Notes: generated by a model not told the origin, from the letters alone. 26,284 nucleotides of DNA from DASSFZ01 sp036514635 (GCA_036514635.1 DATBWU010000383.1:1-26284), one strand, 5' to 3'; counted from the first letter of the stretch, positions 7,342 through 15,305 are shown. Translations and numbers: made by a program.

Positions 7342-8449
7342 AACCAATCGTCATCAATTCTCTGGGGAAGGTCGTCAAGCTCTCCGCACCGTCCGGCGTG
7401 ATGACCACGTCATCCTCGATGCGCACGCCGCCTTTGCCCGGCACATAAATCCCCGGCTCGATCGTCACGACGTTGCCCACCTCGAACGGCACGCGGTTGC
7501 CTTCGACGACGTAGGGCGGCTCGTGAGCATCCATGCCCAGGCCGTGGCCGGTGCGATGCGTGAAGGATTCGCCGTAACGGCCGTCGACGATCACCTTGCG
7601 CGCGGCCCGATCGATCGCCTCGCCCGATACGCCCGGCCCGGCGGCCTTGCGCCCTGCCTCGTTCGCCTTCAACACCAGATCATAAACGCGCTTCAACTCG
7701 TCGTCGATCTCGCCGATGGCGAAGGTGCGCGTGATGTCGCTGGCATAGCCGTCCACTGTGACCCCGAAGTCGAACAGCAGCAAGTCACCGCGTTGAACGG
7801 ATCGGTCGCCCGCGACGGCGTGCGGCAGCGCGGTGTTCGGCCCGGCGACGACGATCGGATCGAACGGCAGTTGCTCGGCTCCACCTCGAAGCACGTTCAC
7901 CAGCAACTCGGAAGCGATCTGCTTCTCGGTCAGGCCGACCTGCACCGCTTCCAGCGTGCGCGCCAGCGCGTCCTCGGTGATCTTCACCGCGCGGCGCATC
8001 GCGGCGATCTCGTCCGCGTCCTTGACCATGCGCAGACGACTGAAGAGGTGATCTGCCTCGTGAAGATGCGCGCCCGGCGCGGCAGCCTCCAGCAAACGCA
8101 GTTCCTTCACGCGCAGCGCCAGCCCCTCGACGCCGACGCGCCTGCCGGACAGGTTCAGCGCCTGCGCCGCCGCCTGATACGCCAATAGCGGATCGGTCCC
8201 GTCCGCGAAGGTGAACAACTGCCAGTCGATCGGGTGCGGACCGGCAGCGGGCTTCGTCGCTTCGAGCGCGCCTAACACCAGTGCAGGGCGAGCGCTGCTG
8301 GTCGGGATCAAGGCCAGCGTCGGTCGTTCCATCAAGTGAAAGTGCAGGCCGGTCAGATACACCATGTTCGCGCCCGGCATCACCGCGATGCAATCGAGGC
8401 CTTCGGCGTGTGCGGCGGCTTTCAGTTTTTCAATGCGTTGAAGAGACAT
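7340..8449 (-). CDS. M24 family metallopeptidase (Xaa-Pro peptidase-like)
   Basis: The 369-residue protein has a creatinase-type N-terminal domain (about 1-125) and a pita-bread catalytic domain. The five metal ligands are recognisable: Asp in LFDFGV, Asp in SDITRTF, His in GHGLGMDAHE, Glu in TIEPGIY and Glu in RIEDDVV, all in the usual order and spacing. Such enzymes cleave N-terminal X-Pro bonds, though creatinase-type hydrolysis cannot be ruled out. It is cytoplasmic. A GTG at 8455 is in frame, but GGAG ends 5 bases before ATG 8449, which is the better start. It is divergent from the YtxH gene. Confidence 0.92.
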   Translation of the reverse strand: MSLQRIEKLKAAAHAEGLDCIAVMPGANMVYLTGLHFHLMERPTLALIPTSSARPALVLGALEATKPAAGPHPIDWQLFTFADGTDPLLAYQAAAQALNLSGRRVGVEGLALRVKELRLLEAAAPGAHLHEADHLFSRLRMVKDADEIAAMRRAVKITEDALARTLEAVQVGLTEKQIASELLVNVLRGGAEQLPFDPIVVAGPNTALPHAVAGDRSVQRGDLLLFDFGVTVDGYASDITRTFAIGEIDDELKRVYDLVLKANEAGRKAAGPGVSGEAIDRAARKVIVDGRYGESFTHRTGHGLGMDAHEPPYVVEGNRVPFEVGNVVTIEPGIYVPGKGGVRIEDDVVITPDGAESLTTFPRELMTIG

Positions 8450-8471
8450 GGACACTCCGTGAGGCGGGTGA

Positions 8472-8540
8472 GAGAGTTGGCGAGTTGGATGGTTGGATGG
8501 TTGGTTAGTTGGATGGTTGGTTAGTTGGATGGTTGGTTAC
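8472..8540. repeat. Octanucleotide tandem repeat
   Basis: Eight successive 8-bp words of form NNNNGTTG, mostly alternating GATGGTTG and GTTAGTTG, run from 8472 to 8535 and decay at both ends. The last two bases before the -10 spacer come from it, so it overlaps the YtxH promoter's -35 region. No inverted partner arm is seen, unlike the heptad elements. Confidence 0.8.
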
Positions 8541-8565
8541 ATTTTACGATTATAGCGTGTATAAT
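8536..8565 (+). promoter_or_regulatory. Promoter of the YtxH gene
   Basis: TATAAT at 8560-8565 is a perfect -10 box; GTTACA at 8536-8541 is an acceptable -35 with an 18-bp spacer. The -35 lies in the end of the octanucleotide repeat, so copy number changes could alter upstream contacts. Confidence 0.55.
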
Positions 8566-8595
8566 GTCGGGCGAGAAACCCATCGGAGGTGCACC

Positions 8596-8814
8596 ATGCG
8601 AAAGATCCTGGCCTTTGCGGCCGGTGCGATGTGCGGCGCAATCGTCGGCGCAGTGGCGGCACTGCTGCTCGCGCCGATGTCCGGCGGCGAGATACAGGAG
8701 CAGGCGCGCAAGCGCTTCGAAGCGATCGTCACCGAGGGGCGCAAGGCAGCCGAAGAACGCCGCGCCGAACTGGAGAAGCAGTTGCGCCAGATGCAGCGGC
8801 GGGACGAAGGGTGA
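8596..8814 (+). CDS. YtxH-like small membrane protein
   Basis: The 72-residue protein has a single Gly/Ala-rich membrane helix (about 5-27, FAAGAMCGAIVGAVAALLLAP) followed at once by the short MSGGEIQ segment and a charged coiled-coil tail (KRFEAIVTEGRKAAEERRAELEKQ). This matches the YtxH family (helix, LLAPxSGxE, coiled coil), often stress-related in Firmicutes. GGAGGT lies 5 bases before the ATG. Exact function unknown. Confidence 0.8.
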   Translation: MRKILAFAAGAMCGAIVGAVAALLLAPMSGGEIQEQARKRFEAIVTEGRKAAEERRAELEKQLRQMQRRDEG

Positions 8815-8827
8815 CACGCCACCGTAG

Positions 8828-8848
8828 GGGCGAGTCACCGACTCGCCC
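8828..8848. terminator. Terminator hairpin between YtxH and M6 genes
   Basis: A 9-bp stem GGGCGAGTC with loop ACC separates the two convergent genes and ends at the TAA of the M6 gene (8849-8851). The same hairpin, with loop TCC, recurs at 17729-17749, so this is a reused dispersed terminator module. Confidence 0.65.
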
Positions 8849-10870
8849 TTACTCCGTGATCGTCCAGTTGAACAGCGCCGGCTCGCTGCTCTTCACCGCC
8901 GTCGCCGCGACGATGAGCACGCCCGTGTTCCATTGGCTGAGGGGAATGTCCCACGCGCCCGTATTGTCGGCGTCGATCGGCAGGCGCATCACGGTCGTCG
9001 TGTCATCTTTGCCGAACCCCACCACCTGCACGATGAAGTTCTGCGGCACGTAGTTGTTCGTGCGAATCCAGCCCTCGGCCGTCCAGCCGGTGTCCGTCTC
9101 GGCGTCGTCTTTGAAACCGATCTCCGGAATCTCGATGTCGTCGATGGCGAAGCCGGGCAGGTTCACCGCCAGATCGTTGACCGTCTCGAAGCGCAGCAGA
9201 ATCGTCTGCCCGGCGTACGGCGTGAGATCGACGCTCTCCTGAATCCACTCGGCTGGGCCGCCGCCCGAGTCGCCGGTGTAGCCCCAGCCCAGGTTGTTGT
9301 TGTTCGGGTTGCGATCCGTGCTCGACGGCGTCTTGAGAATCTGGTACGTCTGGCCGCCGTCCGTCGAAACCGTCACGTAGCCGTAGTCCCAGTCTTTCTC
9401 GAAATCGAACCACGTCGAGTAGGTGAGCGTGGCCTGGCTCACACCGGTCAAATCGACTTCGCGCGTCAGGCGCATGTCGGCCGAATCGCCCCGATTGTTC
9501 AACCAGAAGTATTGCCCGCTGTGCGGCTCGGCGTCGATCAGGCGCGTCTTGGTCGAACCGGTGAATTCGACGTGCACATCGCGCGAGCCGAGCAGCTCGT
9601 AGTATTGGGCTGCATACTGATTGACCCGCTGCGGGCCCTGGAACTGGTGCGGAAACGTGTCGAGGGTCTGGGCGATCTCGGCGTGCGGCGGATCGGATTC
9701 GACGAAGCCGTAGCGGCTATCGTCGATCGAGGGATCGTCAACGAACTTGGCGACCACCCAATCGGCGAAGAAATCGTCGAGCGTGCCGGTGAAACCCACT
9801 TGCTTCAGCGCCTCGGCCACACCGTCCAGCCCGTTGCGCGGATCGGCGAGAATATCCTGAATGCCTTTCTCACCGTATTTGTCGTAGAAGTACAACCAAA
9901 AAGTGAACGCCGCACCGTAGTTCGCGCCCCTGCCCCCGCCTTCCGGCCAGAAGTTGAGCTGGGTGTTCGGCACGCCGGCAAAGTCGAAGTCCGCGCCGCC
10001 AATGCTGTAATCATTCAAGAACATCGCCAGGTCGGACAGGCCCTCGTTGGCCCAGGTATCCTCGTTGCGATCGATGTAGAAGTGGATCATGTGCTGGTAC
10101 TCGTGCGCCAGCACGCCCAGGTAAAAACTGCTGCCGACCCGGCCCGGCCCGCCGATGCCTTCCAGGTCGATGTAGAACATTTCTTTCTCGTTCGAGTCTT
10201 TGCGCACGGCGGTGATGTACTCGTCCGTGCTGGAGAAGTAACCACCCGCCGCCGTATTGGACGTGTGCAGCACGAACAGGCGTGGATCGCAATCGATGCC
10301 GGGCGACCATTCCATGCCGAACAGTTCACGATCGCGCGGGACGATCTGCTCACTGAACACCTTGCCCGCATCGATGACGGCATTGCGATCGACCAGATCG
10401 AGCCAGTTGTTATCGACCCACATGTAGACGTTCGGCTCAATCGAGATCAGTGTCGCGGTCACGTCGAACTGCTCGAACGTGTCGTTGTTCGAGACGTGGA
10501 AAACTTCTTGATCGCCCACGTTATACGTCTCCGGCGCAGTACAGGTCTTGTCCGGCGTGTCGGCGGGCAGCCCCTGCATGCGGATGCTCAACTCGCGCAG
10601 ATCGCCGATCGGCAAGTCACCGGCGGAGATCACTTCGGCGTTGGCGCGATCGGCCTCGGCCACCGGGTCGCGGATGACGCCGGCCAGGGGGTCGAGCGTC
10701 GGCCCGAGTGTAGGCTTCGGCGCCGGCTCGACGGTCGGCACAGGCGGCTCGGTGGGTGTGAAGGCTTCGGTCGGGTCGATGGTAGTCGGCGCAGGCGTGG
10801 GGCCGGGTGTTGTACACGCAGCCAATGCCAGCGTAGCCAGAATGAAGAACAACGGTAAGCGGCGAGTCAT
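8849..10870 (-). CDS. M6-like (immune inhibitor A type) lipoprotein metalloprotease
   Basis: The 673-residue product carries a signal with lipobox ALAAC (Cys 19), then a Thr/Pro-rich linker (20-60). A zinc protease motif HEYQH (about 257) is followed by an Asn-Glu-Gly-Leu-Ser-Asp segment 18 residues on, giving the third ligand Glu as in M6 and related gluzincin-like families. The region after about 400 resembles a carbohydrate-binding or MAM-like beta sandwich (DSADMRLTREVDLTG, TLTYSTWFDFEKDWDYGYV, FAIDDIEIPE). It is likely a surface-anchored protease; substrates are unknown. GAGGAG sits 8 bases before the ATG. The stop codon is part of a terminator repeat. Confidence 0.85.
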   Translation of the reverse strand: MTRRLPLFFILATLALAACTTPGPTPAPTTIDPTEAFTPTEPPVPTVEPAPKPTLGPTLDPLAGVIRDPVAEADRANAEVISAGDLPIGDLRELSIRMQGLPADTPDKTCTAPETYNVGDQEVFHVSNNDTFEQFDVTATLISIEPNVYMWVDNNWLDLVDRNAVIDAGKVFSEQIVPRDRELFGMEWSPGIDCDPRLFVLHTSNTAAGGYFSSTDEYITAVRKDSNEKEMFYIDLEGIGGPGRVGSSFYLGVLAHEYQHMIHFYIDRNEDTWANEGLSDLAMFLNDYSIGGADFDFAGVPNTQLNFWPEGGGRGANYGAAFTFWLYFYDKYGEKGIQDILADPRNGLDGVAEALKQVGFTGTLDDFFADWVVAKFVDDPSIDDSRYGFVESDPPHAEIAQTLDTFPHQFQGPQRVNQYAAQYYELLGSRDVHVEFTGSTKTRLIDAEPHSGQYFWLNNRGDSADMRLTREVDLTGVSQATLTYSTWFDFEKDWDYGYVTVSTDGGQTYQILKTPSSTDRNPNNNNLGWGYTGDSGGGPAEWIQESVDLTPYAGQTILLRFETVNDLAVNLPGFAIDDIEIPEIGFKDDAETDTGWTAEGWIRTNNYVPQNFIVQVVGFGKDDTTTVMRLPIDADNTGAWDIPLSQWNTGVLIVAATAVKSSEPALFNWTITE

Positions 10871-10945
10871 CGAAAAGGCTCCTCGTATCGGTTTTACGCA
10901 ACAGCGCAGAGTATATCGAGGTTTGGCGAAGGTGGCAACGAATAC

Positions 10946-11059
10946 GCCGGGGAATCAAATTCCCCGGCTAAAAACATGGAAATCGGCTAAAGCCGATTAA
11001 CGCCATCAGCCCGGTTCACCGGGCTTACATGCTTTTAGCCCGACGATTGATCGTCGGGC
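10946..11059. repeat. Composite four-hairpin element, copy 2
   Basis: Hairpin A (10946-10968) has a 10-bp stem and loop CAA. Arm TAAAAACATG (10969-10978) pairs with CATGCTTTTA (11028-11037) with one mismatch. Hairpin B (10981-10998) has 8 bp and loop AA, hairpin C (11008-11025) 8 bp and loop TC, hairpin D (11038-11059) 10 bp and loop TG. It lies between the HtrA stop and the M6 start. Confidence 0.8.
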
Positions 11060-11143
11060 GTTCTGAAAACAGCCAGCGATTACACTAAACAGCGACCCCC
11101 AACTGCGCTCACCAGTCGGGGGGCGGGGTAAGGGGGAAGAATA

Positions 11144-12223
11144 TTATCCTGGGAACTCTCCCAGAGTCACGGTGACATCACTGGTCGCATCGCCGCGCAC
11201 CACGTGCAAGGTGATCGTGTCGCCCGGCTGCAGGGTTAGCATGAGCGCGGGCAGCGACGAGGCGGAGTTGAGCGACTGGCCGTCGATGGCGACGATCAGA
11301 TCACCTTGTTGCAGCCCGGCCTGCGAGGCCGGCCCGTCTGGCTCGACCGATTCGATCGCCGCGCCCGCGCCGACCGGCAGATTGGCGCGCTGCGCTTCGT
11401 CTCCCTGCAAGCCGCGATAGCGAATCCCGAGATAAGCGCGTCTCACGGCGCCGCGCGCGATCAACTGCTCGCTCACCGCACGCACGACGTTGCTGGGGAT
11501 GGCGAAGCCCAGGCCTTCGGCCACGTCGCCGCCGCCCGCGCGCACGACCATCGAATTGATGCCGACGACCTGCCCGGCCAGGTTGACCAGCGGCCCGCCC
11601 GAATTGCCGTGGTTGATCGAGGCGTCGGTCTGGATCAGACCGTTGATGCCGCCCACCTGCCGGCCCAGGCCGCTGACGATGCCGGTGGTGACGGTATTCT
11701 GGAAGCGGCCCAGCGCACTGCCGATGGCGATGACGCGCGTCCCCAGTTGCAGCGCGTCCGAATCGCCCAACTCGGCCACGCCCGGCACATCGCCCTCGAC
11801 CTTGATGACGGCCAGGTCGGATGTCGGATACGTGCCGATCAAACGCGCAGAGACTTCGCGCCCATCGTAATACACCACCAACAGCTCGACCGCTCCTTCG
11901 ACGACGTGATTGTTGGTGACGATGTATCCGTCGCGTGAGGTGATGACACCTGAACCCGACGCGGCCGAGCCGCGCCCCTGGTTTTGAATCAACACCACCG
12001 CCGGCTCGACTGTCTGCACCGCCTGAATGAGGCCCGACTCCTCGCTGATGATCTGCGTCGTGCTCCCGCTCGCCGCCGCAGGCGGCGCGGCCTCGACCGT
12101 GGGCTGCGCGCGGCCGGCGGCCGTGTAACCCACCACGCCGCCGACCAGACCGCCACCAATCGCGCCCACTATCACTGCGAACGCGATCGCCACAAGGAAC
12201 CAACCTCGATGTGATGTAGCCAT
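11144..12223 (-). CDS. HtrA/DegP-like membrane-anchored serine protease with PDZ domain
   Basis: The 359-residue protein starts with one membrane helix rich in Gly (about 8-34), followed by an Ala/Pro/Ser linker. The trypsin-like domain (about 60-255) shows His in TNNHVV (about 105), Asp in SDLAVIKV (about 134) and Ser in GNSGGP (about 207). A single PDZ domain (about 265-352) includes YLGIRY, GPASQAGLQQGDLI and the ending L.PGDTITL. The layout is that of DegS/HtrA proteases, which degrade or sense misfolded envelope proteins. Start ATG 12223 follows GAGGAG. It is transcribed toward the M6 gene but separated from it by a hairpin element. Confidence 0.93.
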   Translation of the reverse strand: MATSHRGWFLVAIAFAVIVGAIGGGLVGGVVGYTAAGRAQPTVEAAPPAAASGSTTQIISEESGLIQAVQTVEPAVVLIQNQGRGSAASGSGVITSRDGYIVTNNHVVEGAVELLVVYYDGREVSARLIGTYPTSDLAVIKVEGDVPGVAELGDSDALQLGTRVIAIGSALGRFQNTVTTGIVSGLGRQVGGINGLIQTDASINHGNSGGPLVNLAGQVVGINSMVVRAGGGDVAEGLGFAIPSNVVRAVSEQLIARGAVRRAYLGIRYRGLQGDEAQRANLPVGAGAAIESVEPDGPASQAGLQQGDLIVAIDGQSLNSASSLPALMLTLQPGDTITLHVVRGDATSDVTVTLGEFPG

Positions 12224-12258
12224 GCGTCTCCTCGCTCAATGCTGGTGATTATTCACAA

Positions 12259-12313
12259 ATGCTCCAGGCCCGCGTCCTCGCGGGCCGTCCGCGGGGACGC
12301 GGACGGCGAGCAT
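12259..12313. repeat. Two-hairpin element, TCCT/GGGA loops, copy 1
   Basis: Outer arm ATGCTC (12259-12264) pairs with GAGCAT (12308-12313). Inside are a hairpin at 12267-12286 (8 bp, loop TCCT) and one at 12287-12304 (7 bp, loop GGGA). The second copy is at 25921-25975 with different stems. Confidence 0.7.
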
Positions 12314-12348
12314 AAGCCTCTCCAAGTTTTCTTGGTGTTTCTTTGTGT

Positions 12349-12449
12349 CGCTTGCCCCCTTCAGGGGGTGGAGCCTCGCCTAGCGCGCCCGACGCGATGC
12401 GTCGGATAAGGCGTGGTGGTTGCCGTAGCGGCCTTTTCAGACAGGCTCT
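12349..12449 (-). repeat. Dispersed repeat with transposon-like end, copy 2
   Basis: In minus orientation it begins with AGAGCCTGTCTGAAAA (12449-12434), then shares the ACCACGCC, ATCCGACGCATCGCGTCGG and CGCGCTAGGCGA segments with 2392-2467. It continues into a CCCCCTTCAGGGGG hairpin (about 12355-12368), which in copy 1 appears nearby in inverted orientation (about 2513-2526). Confidence 0.65.
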
Positions 12450-12541
12450 CAATGAGCTTGCGATCAGTGTGCCCGCGTTGAATGAGGGAAGACTGAGGTG
12501 AGGCTTAAGGTTGGATGAGGGATGGGGGGAGAGGGCAAAGC

Positions 12542-12613
12542 GTAAGGAGTTAAATGCAAAGAGTAAAACGTAAGGAGTAAAACGTAAATTACGCTTTACG
12601 CTTCACGCTTCAC
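12542..12613. repeat. Heptad palindrome, GTAA type
   Basis: Left-arm 7-bp words GTAAGGA, GTTAAAT, GCAAAGA, GTAAAAC, GTAAGGA, GTAAAAC meet at the dyad GTAAATTAC (12584-12592) and are followed by GCTTTAC, GCTTCAC, GCTTCAC. The right arm contains the TGA stop (12603-12605) of the histidine kinase gene, so its last codons are made of repeat. Confidence 0.75.
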
Positions 12614-14012
12614 GTTTCAGTTCCGGCAGGTAAACCGTGAACGTCGTGCCCTTGCCGGCTTCGCTGCACACGTCGATGCGCCCGCTGTGGCTGTTCGCGA
12701 TCCACTGCGCGATCGACAGGCCCAGTCCTGCGCCGCCGCTCAGCGCGCCCTCTTTGCCCGACTCGCGCCGCGAGCGCGATTTGTCCACGCGGTAGAAACG
12801 CTCGAAGATGTGTGGCAAGTGCTCCGGCGGGATGCCCGGCCCGGTATCGCTGATGCTAAGCTCCGCCCAGCCGTCGCGTCGCTTCAGACTGAGCGTGACA
12901 CTGCCGCCTGCCGGCGTATAGCGAATGGCATTCTCGGTCAGGTTGAGCAGGAGCTGCTTCAGCCGATCGGCGTCGCCCAGCACGGTGACCTCGTCCTCGT
13001 CACCGATCGTCACGTTCACGCCGTTGGCGATCACGCGCACCTGCCGGAACACCTCCAGCAGCAGCGTATCGAGCGAGACGGCCTCGCGCCGGATGGGCAG
13101 ACCGGCGTCGGCCTGCGCCAGCAGCAGCAGGTCGCGCACCAGCCGCGTCATGCGATCGGTTTCGCTCTGGATCGCGTCGAGCGAGGCGTCATCGGCGACG
13201 CGCGTGCGACGCATCAAGTCGACATTGCCGCGAATGGTCGTGAGCGGCGTGCGCAGCTCGTGCGAGATGTCGGCGGTGAAGCGCTGCTGCGATTTGAACA
13301 GCGCCTCCAGCCTCTCCAACATGCGGTTGAAGGTGTTCGCCAGCCGGCCCACCTCGTCGCGCGTCGCGGGATTGGGGATACGCCGGCTGAGATCGCCCGC
13401 CTCGGTGATGGTGATGGCCGTGTGTGTGATGAGGTCGATCGGGCGCAGCGCCTGGCGCGCCAGGAACGCGCCACCCACGCCGGCCAGCAGCACGGCGATC
13501 GCGCCGCCGACAATCAAAATACGGTTCAGTTGCGCAAGCGCCTCGTCGTTGGCATCCATCGACTGGCTGACTTGCAGGAAGCCGACCGGTTGAAGGCGCG
13601 CGCGAATCGGCGCGGTCAACACGCGCAGATGGTTCCCGTCGATGTACACGTCGCGGATGACGTGCGAGTCGGCCAGTTCGGGCTGGTTCAGCACATTGGC
13701 GTCGAGCGGACTAGCGTAGCCGCCGAGGCTGGCCGACTGGCCCACGACCTGCCCACCCAGGTCGATCGCCTGCAAATATAATCCGGACGCGCGAAACACA
13801 TCGGCTTCCACCGGCACGTTGACGCGCAGCTCGCCCGGCGCGCGGCTGGCGCTGCTGACCGAAAACACCTGATCGGCGGTGTCGAGCAGCGTGCGATCGG
13901 CATTGGCCCGCAGCGCAGCGGCGAACACGCCGGACACGGCGAAGCCAATCGCGCCGATCAGCGCGAACAACACCAGGGTATACCAGAGGGTGAGACGGAG
14001 ACGAATCGACAT
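12603..14012 (-). CDS. Two-component sensor histidine kinase
   Basis: The 469-residue kinase has two membrane helices (about 9-33 and 165-187) flanking a 130-residue extracytoplasmic sensor domain, then a HAMP domain (about 188-240), HisKA with the phosphoacceptor His in SHELRTPL (about 250), and a HATPase_c domain with N box (NLTENAIRYT), G1 (DTGPGIP), F box (FERFYRVD) and G2 (GAGLGLSIA). It should autophosphorylate and transfer phosphate to the response regulator encoded upstream on the same strand. The signal is unknown. No clear ribosome site precedes ATG 14012. The regulator and kinase genes are separated by 240 bp filled by a tandem repeat. Confidence 0.95.
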   Translation of the reverse strand: MSIRLRLTLWYTLVLFALIGAIGFAVSGVFAAALRANADRTLLDTADQVFSVSSASRAPGELRVNVPVEADVFRASGLYLQAIDLGGQVVGQSASLGGYASPLDANVLNQPELADSHVIRDVYIDGNHLRVLTAPIRARLQPVGFLQVSQSMDANDEALAQLNRILIVGGAIAVLLAGVGGAFLARQALRPIDLITHTAITITEAGDLSRRIPNPATRDEVGRLANTFNRMLERLEALFKSQQRFTADISHELRTPLTTIRGNVDLMRRTRVADDASLDAIQSETDRMTRLVRDLLLLAQADAGLPIRREAVSLDTLLLEVFRQVRVIANGVNVTIGDEDEVTVLGDADRLKQLLLNLTENAIRYTPAGGSVTLSLKRRDGWAELSISDTGPGIPPEHLPHIFERFYRVDKSRSRRESGKEGALSGGAGLGLSIAQWIANSHSGRIDVCSEAGKGTTFTVYLPELKREA

Positions 14013-14019
14013 CGAAAAT

Positions 14020-14258
14020 CAATGCAGAATGACGAATGTAGAAGGACCGAAGGTCGGGTATCCGTTTATGCCATTTACTGTCGCAGCACGAGATTAGACC
14101 TAGATGAAAAGCGATTTAGAGGATAGTGACAATCCGTTCTTCATTCTGCATTCTTCATTCTACATTCTTCATTCTACATTCTTCATTCTACATTCTTCAT
14201 TCTACATTCTTCATTCTGCATTCCTCATTCTACATTCCGCATTCCGCATTCCTCATTC
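14020..14258. repeat. Heptad palindrome, GAAT type, with expanded right arm
   Basis: The left arm is short (GAATGAC, GAATGTA at 14027-14040, preceded by CAATGCA). The right arm is sixteen 7-bp words of form NNCATTC, arranged as eight 14-bp units from 14147 to 14258; four central units (14161-14216) are identical, outer ones vary at the two N positions. The last unit overlaps the final six bases of the response regulator gene and contains its stop (14253-14255). About 100 bp between the arms show nothing else. Confidence 0.85.
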
Positions 14259-14930
14259 CTCCCTGAGCACGTATCCCACGCCGCGCACCGTGTGAATCAA
14301 ACGCGGCTCGCCGTCGGCTTCGGTCTTCTGGCGCAGGTAGCGGATGTACACCTCGATGATGTTCGACTCGCCGCCGAAGTCGTAGTTCCAGATGCGGTCG
14401 TAAATGATCTCGCGCGTCAGCACCTGGCGCGGATGGCGTATGAACAGTTCCAGCAGGTCGAATTCTTTGGCGGTGAACTCGAGGCGGCGTTCGCCGCGTT
14501 TCGCCTCGCGCGCGGCGGGGTCCAGCATCAGGTCGGCGAACTTGAGCACTTCCGCCTCTTCAGCCGGCTTGCTGCGACGGCGTAGCGCGCGCAGCCGCGC
14601 CAGCAACTCGTCGAAGGCAAAGGGCTTGACGACGTAATCGTCGGCCCCGGCATCCAGGCCCGTGACACGATCGGGAACCGAATCTTTGGCCGTCAGCATC
14701 AGGATGGGCGTGGAGCCGGCCGCGCGCAAACGCCGGCACACCTCCAACCCATCCATGCCGGGTAGCATCCAGTCCAGAATCACCAGGTCGGGCGGCTGAT
14801 CGCGGGCGATCGCCAGCCCGCCCGGCCCGTCCGAAGCGACGAGGACTTTGTACCCTTCAAAGGTCAGGCCCCGGCGCAGCAAATCGGCGATGCGTTCTTC
14901 GTCTTCGATAACCAGAATTGTCTCGGACAT
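14253..14930 (-). CDS. OmpR/PhoB-family response regulator
   Basis: The 225-residue protein has a receiver domain (1-118) with the acidic pair in VIEDEER, phosphoacceptor Asp in LVILDWMLPG (about 53), Thr in MLTAKD and Lys in VVKPF, then a winged-helix DNA-binding domain (about 128-223) ending in RLIHTVRGVGYVLREE. It is the partner of the histidine kinase encoded downstream. The last two codons and the stop come from a heptad repeat. A TATAAT box ends 6 bases before ATG 14930, so the mRNA may be leaderless. Confidence 0.95.
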   Translation of the reverse strand: MSETILVIEDEERIADLLRRGLTFEGYKVLVASDGPGGLAIARDQPPDLVILDWMLPGMDGLEVCRRLRAAGSTPILMLTAKDSVPDRVTGLDAGADDYVVKPFAFDELLARLRALRRRSKPAEEAEVLKFADLMLDPAAREAKRGERRLEFTAKEFDLLELFIRHPRQVLTREIIYDRIWNYDFGGESNIIEVYIRYLRQKTEADGEPRLIHTVRGVGYVLREE

Positions 14931-14936
14931 GCCTCG

Positions 14937-14964
14937 ATTATAGCGTGAGATGCCGAATCGTGAA
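14937..14964 (-). promoter_or_regulatory. Promoter of the response regulator gene, possibly leaderless
   Basis: On the minus strand TTCACG (14964-14959) and TATAAT (14942-14937) are 16 bp apart. Only 6 bases separate the -10 box from the ATG, placing the expected transcript start at or next to the first base of the start codon. Confidence 0.6.
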
Positions 14965-15042
14965 ACGCTGTGCGTGTTCTGTTCGACCCTCAGCCATGCG
15001 TATTCGTGTGTGCACGCAAAGGTTCTGCCGGGGGCTGAACAC

Positions 15043-15093
15043 AGCCGGATTCATCCGGCTTCGGGGGACTAGCCCGACGATTGATCGTCGGGC
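15043..15093. repeat. Partial composite element (hairpins C and D)
   Basis: Hairpin C (15043-15060, 8 bp, loop TC) and hairpin D (15072-15093, 10 bp, loop TG) match the right half of the composite elements. No A or B hairpin is found to the left. D is identical in sequence to the D of copies 2 and 3. Confidence 0.7.
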
Positions 15094-15139
15094 GCAAACA
15101 GCCTGACATCTTTTGCGTGAACACGTATTCGTGCAATTC

Positions 15140-15168
15140 TTGACGAGGGCAGGCGTCTTAGGTATACT
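15140..15168 (+). promoter_or_regulatory. Promoter of tRNA-Leu
   Basis: TTGACG (15140-15145) and TATACT (15163-15168) are 17 bp apart, and the tRNA begins 10 bases after the -10 box. Confidence 0.75.
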
Positions 15169-15177
15169 GCGTCCAGC

Positions 15178-15261
15178 GCCGCGGTGGCGGAACAGGTATA
15201 CGCGGTGGTCTCAAAAACCACTGGGCGCAAGCCTGTGAGGGTTCGAGTCCCTCCCGCGGCA
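15178..15261 (+). tRNA. tRNA-Leu (anticodon CAA)
   Basis: The 84-base gene has a perfect 7-bp acceptor stem (GCCGCGG with CCGCGGC), discriminator A, the anticodon stem-loop GTGGT-CTCAAAA-ACCAC giving anticodon CAA, a long variable arm (class II) and a TTCGAGT T-loop. CCA is not encoded. It reads UUG leucine codons. A strong promoter precedes it and a GC-rich hairpin follows. Confidence 0.95.
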
Positions 15262-15274
15262 TTCGCACGCACGC

Positions 15275-15305
15275 CGGGCCGATCCTCCAGACCGGCCCGC
15301 ATTGT
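15275..15305 (+). terminator. Likely tRNA terminator
   Basis: The 7-bp stem CGGGCCG / CGGCCCG (15275-15281 and 15293-15299) with an 11-base loop is followed by a T-containing stretch, 14 bases after the tRNA. The U-tract is weak. Confidence 0.45.

Larger units (their letters stand above)
12224..12602. other. Intergenic region, 379 bp, repeats only
   Basis: The gap between the HtrA start and the histidine kinase stop holds a two-hairpin element (12259-12313), copy 2 of the transposon-end repeat (about 12349-12449) and a heptad palindrome of GTAA type (12542-12613). Between 12450 and 12541 I see nothing distinctive apart from a purine-rich strand. Confidence 0.75.

Noticed and set aside
8933..10858. 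641-codon open frame on the plus strand, antisense to the M6 protease
   Set aside because: It is an Arg/Val-rich reading with no motif, whereas the opposite strand has a lipobox, HEYQH and coherent domains. High GC third positions keep the antisense frame open.
10946..11059. Integron attC-type site
   Set aside because: The RYYYAAC/GTTRRRY core is absent, and no integrase or cassette array is in the window; only the idea of structure-over-sequence is similar.
14147..14258. CRISPR-like regular repeats
   Set aside because: Units are directly contiguous 14-mers without unique spacers, and no cas gene is present.
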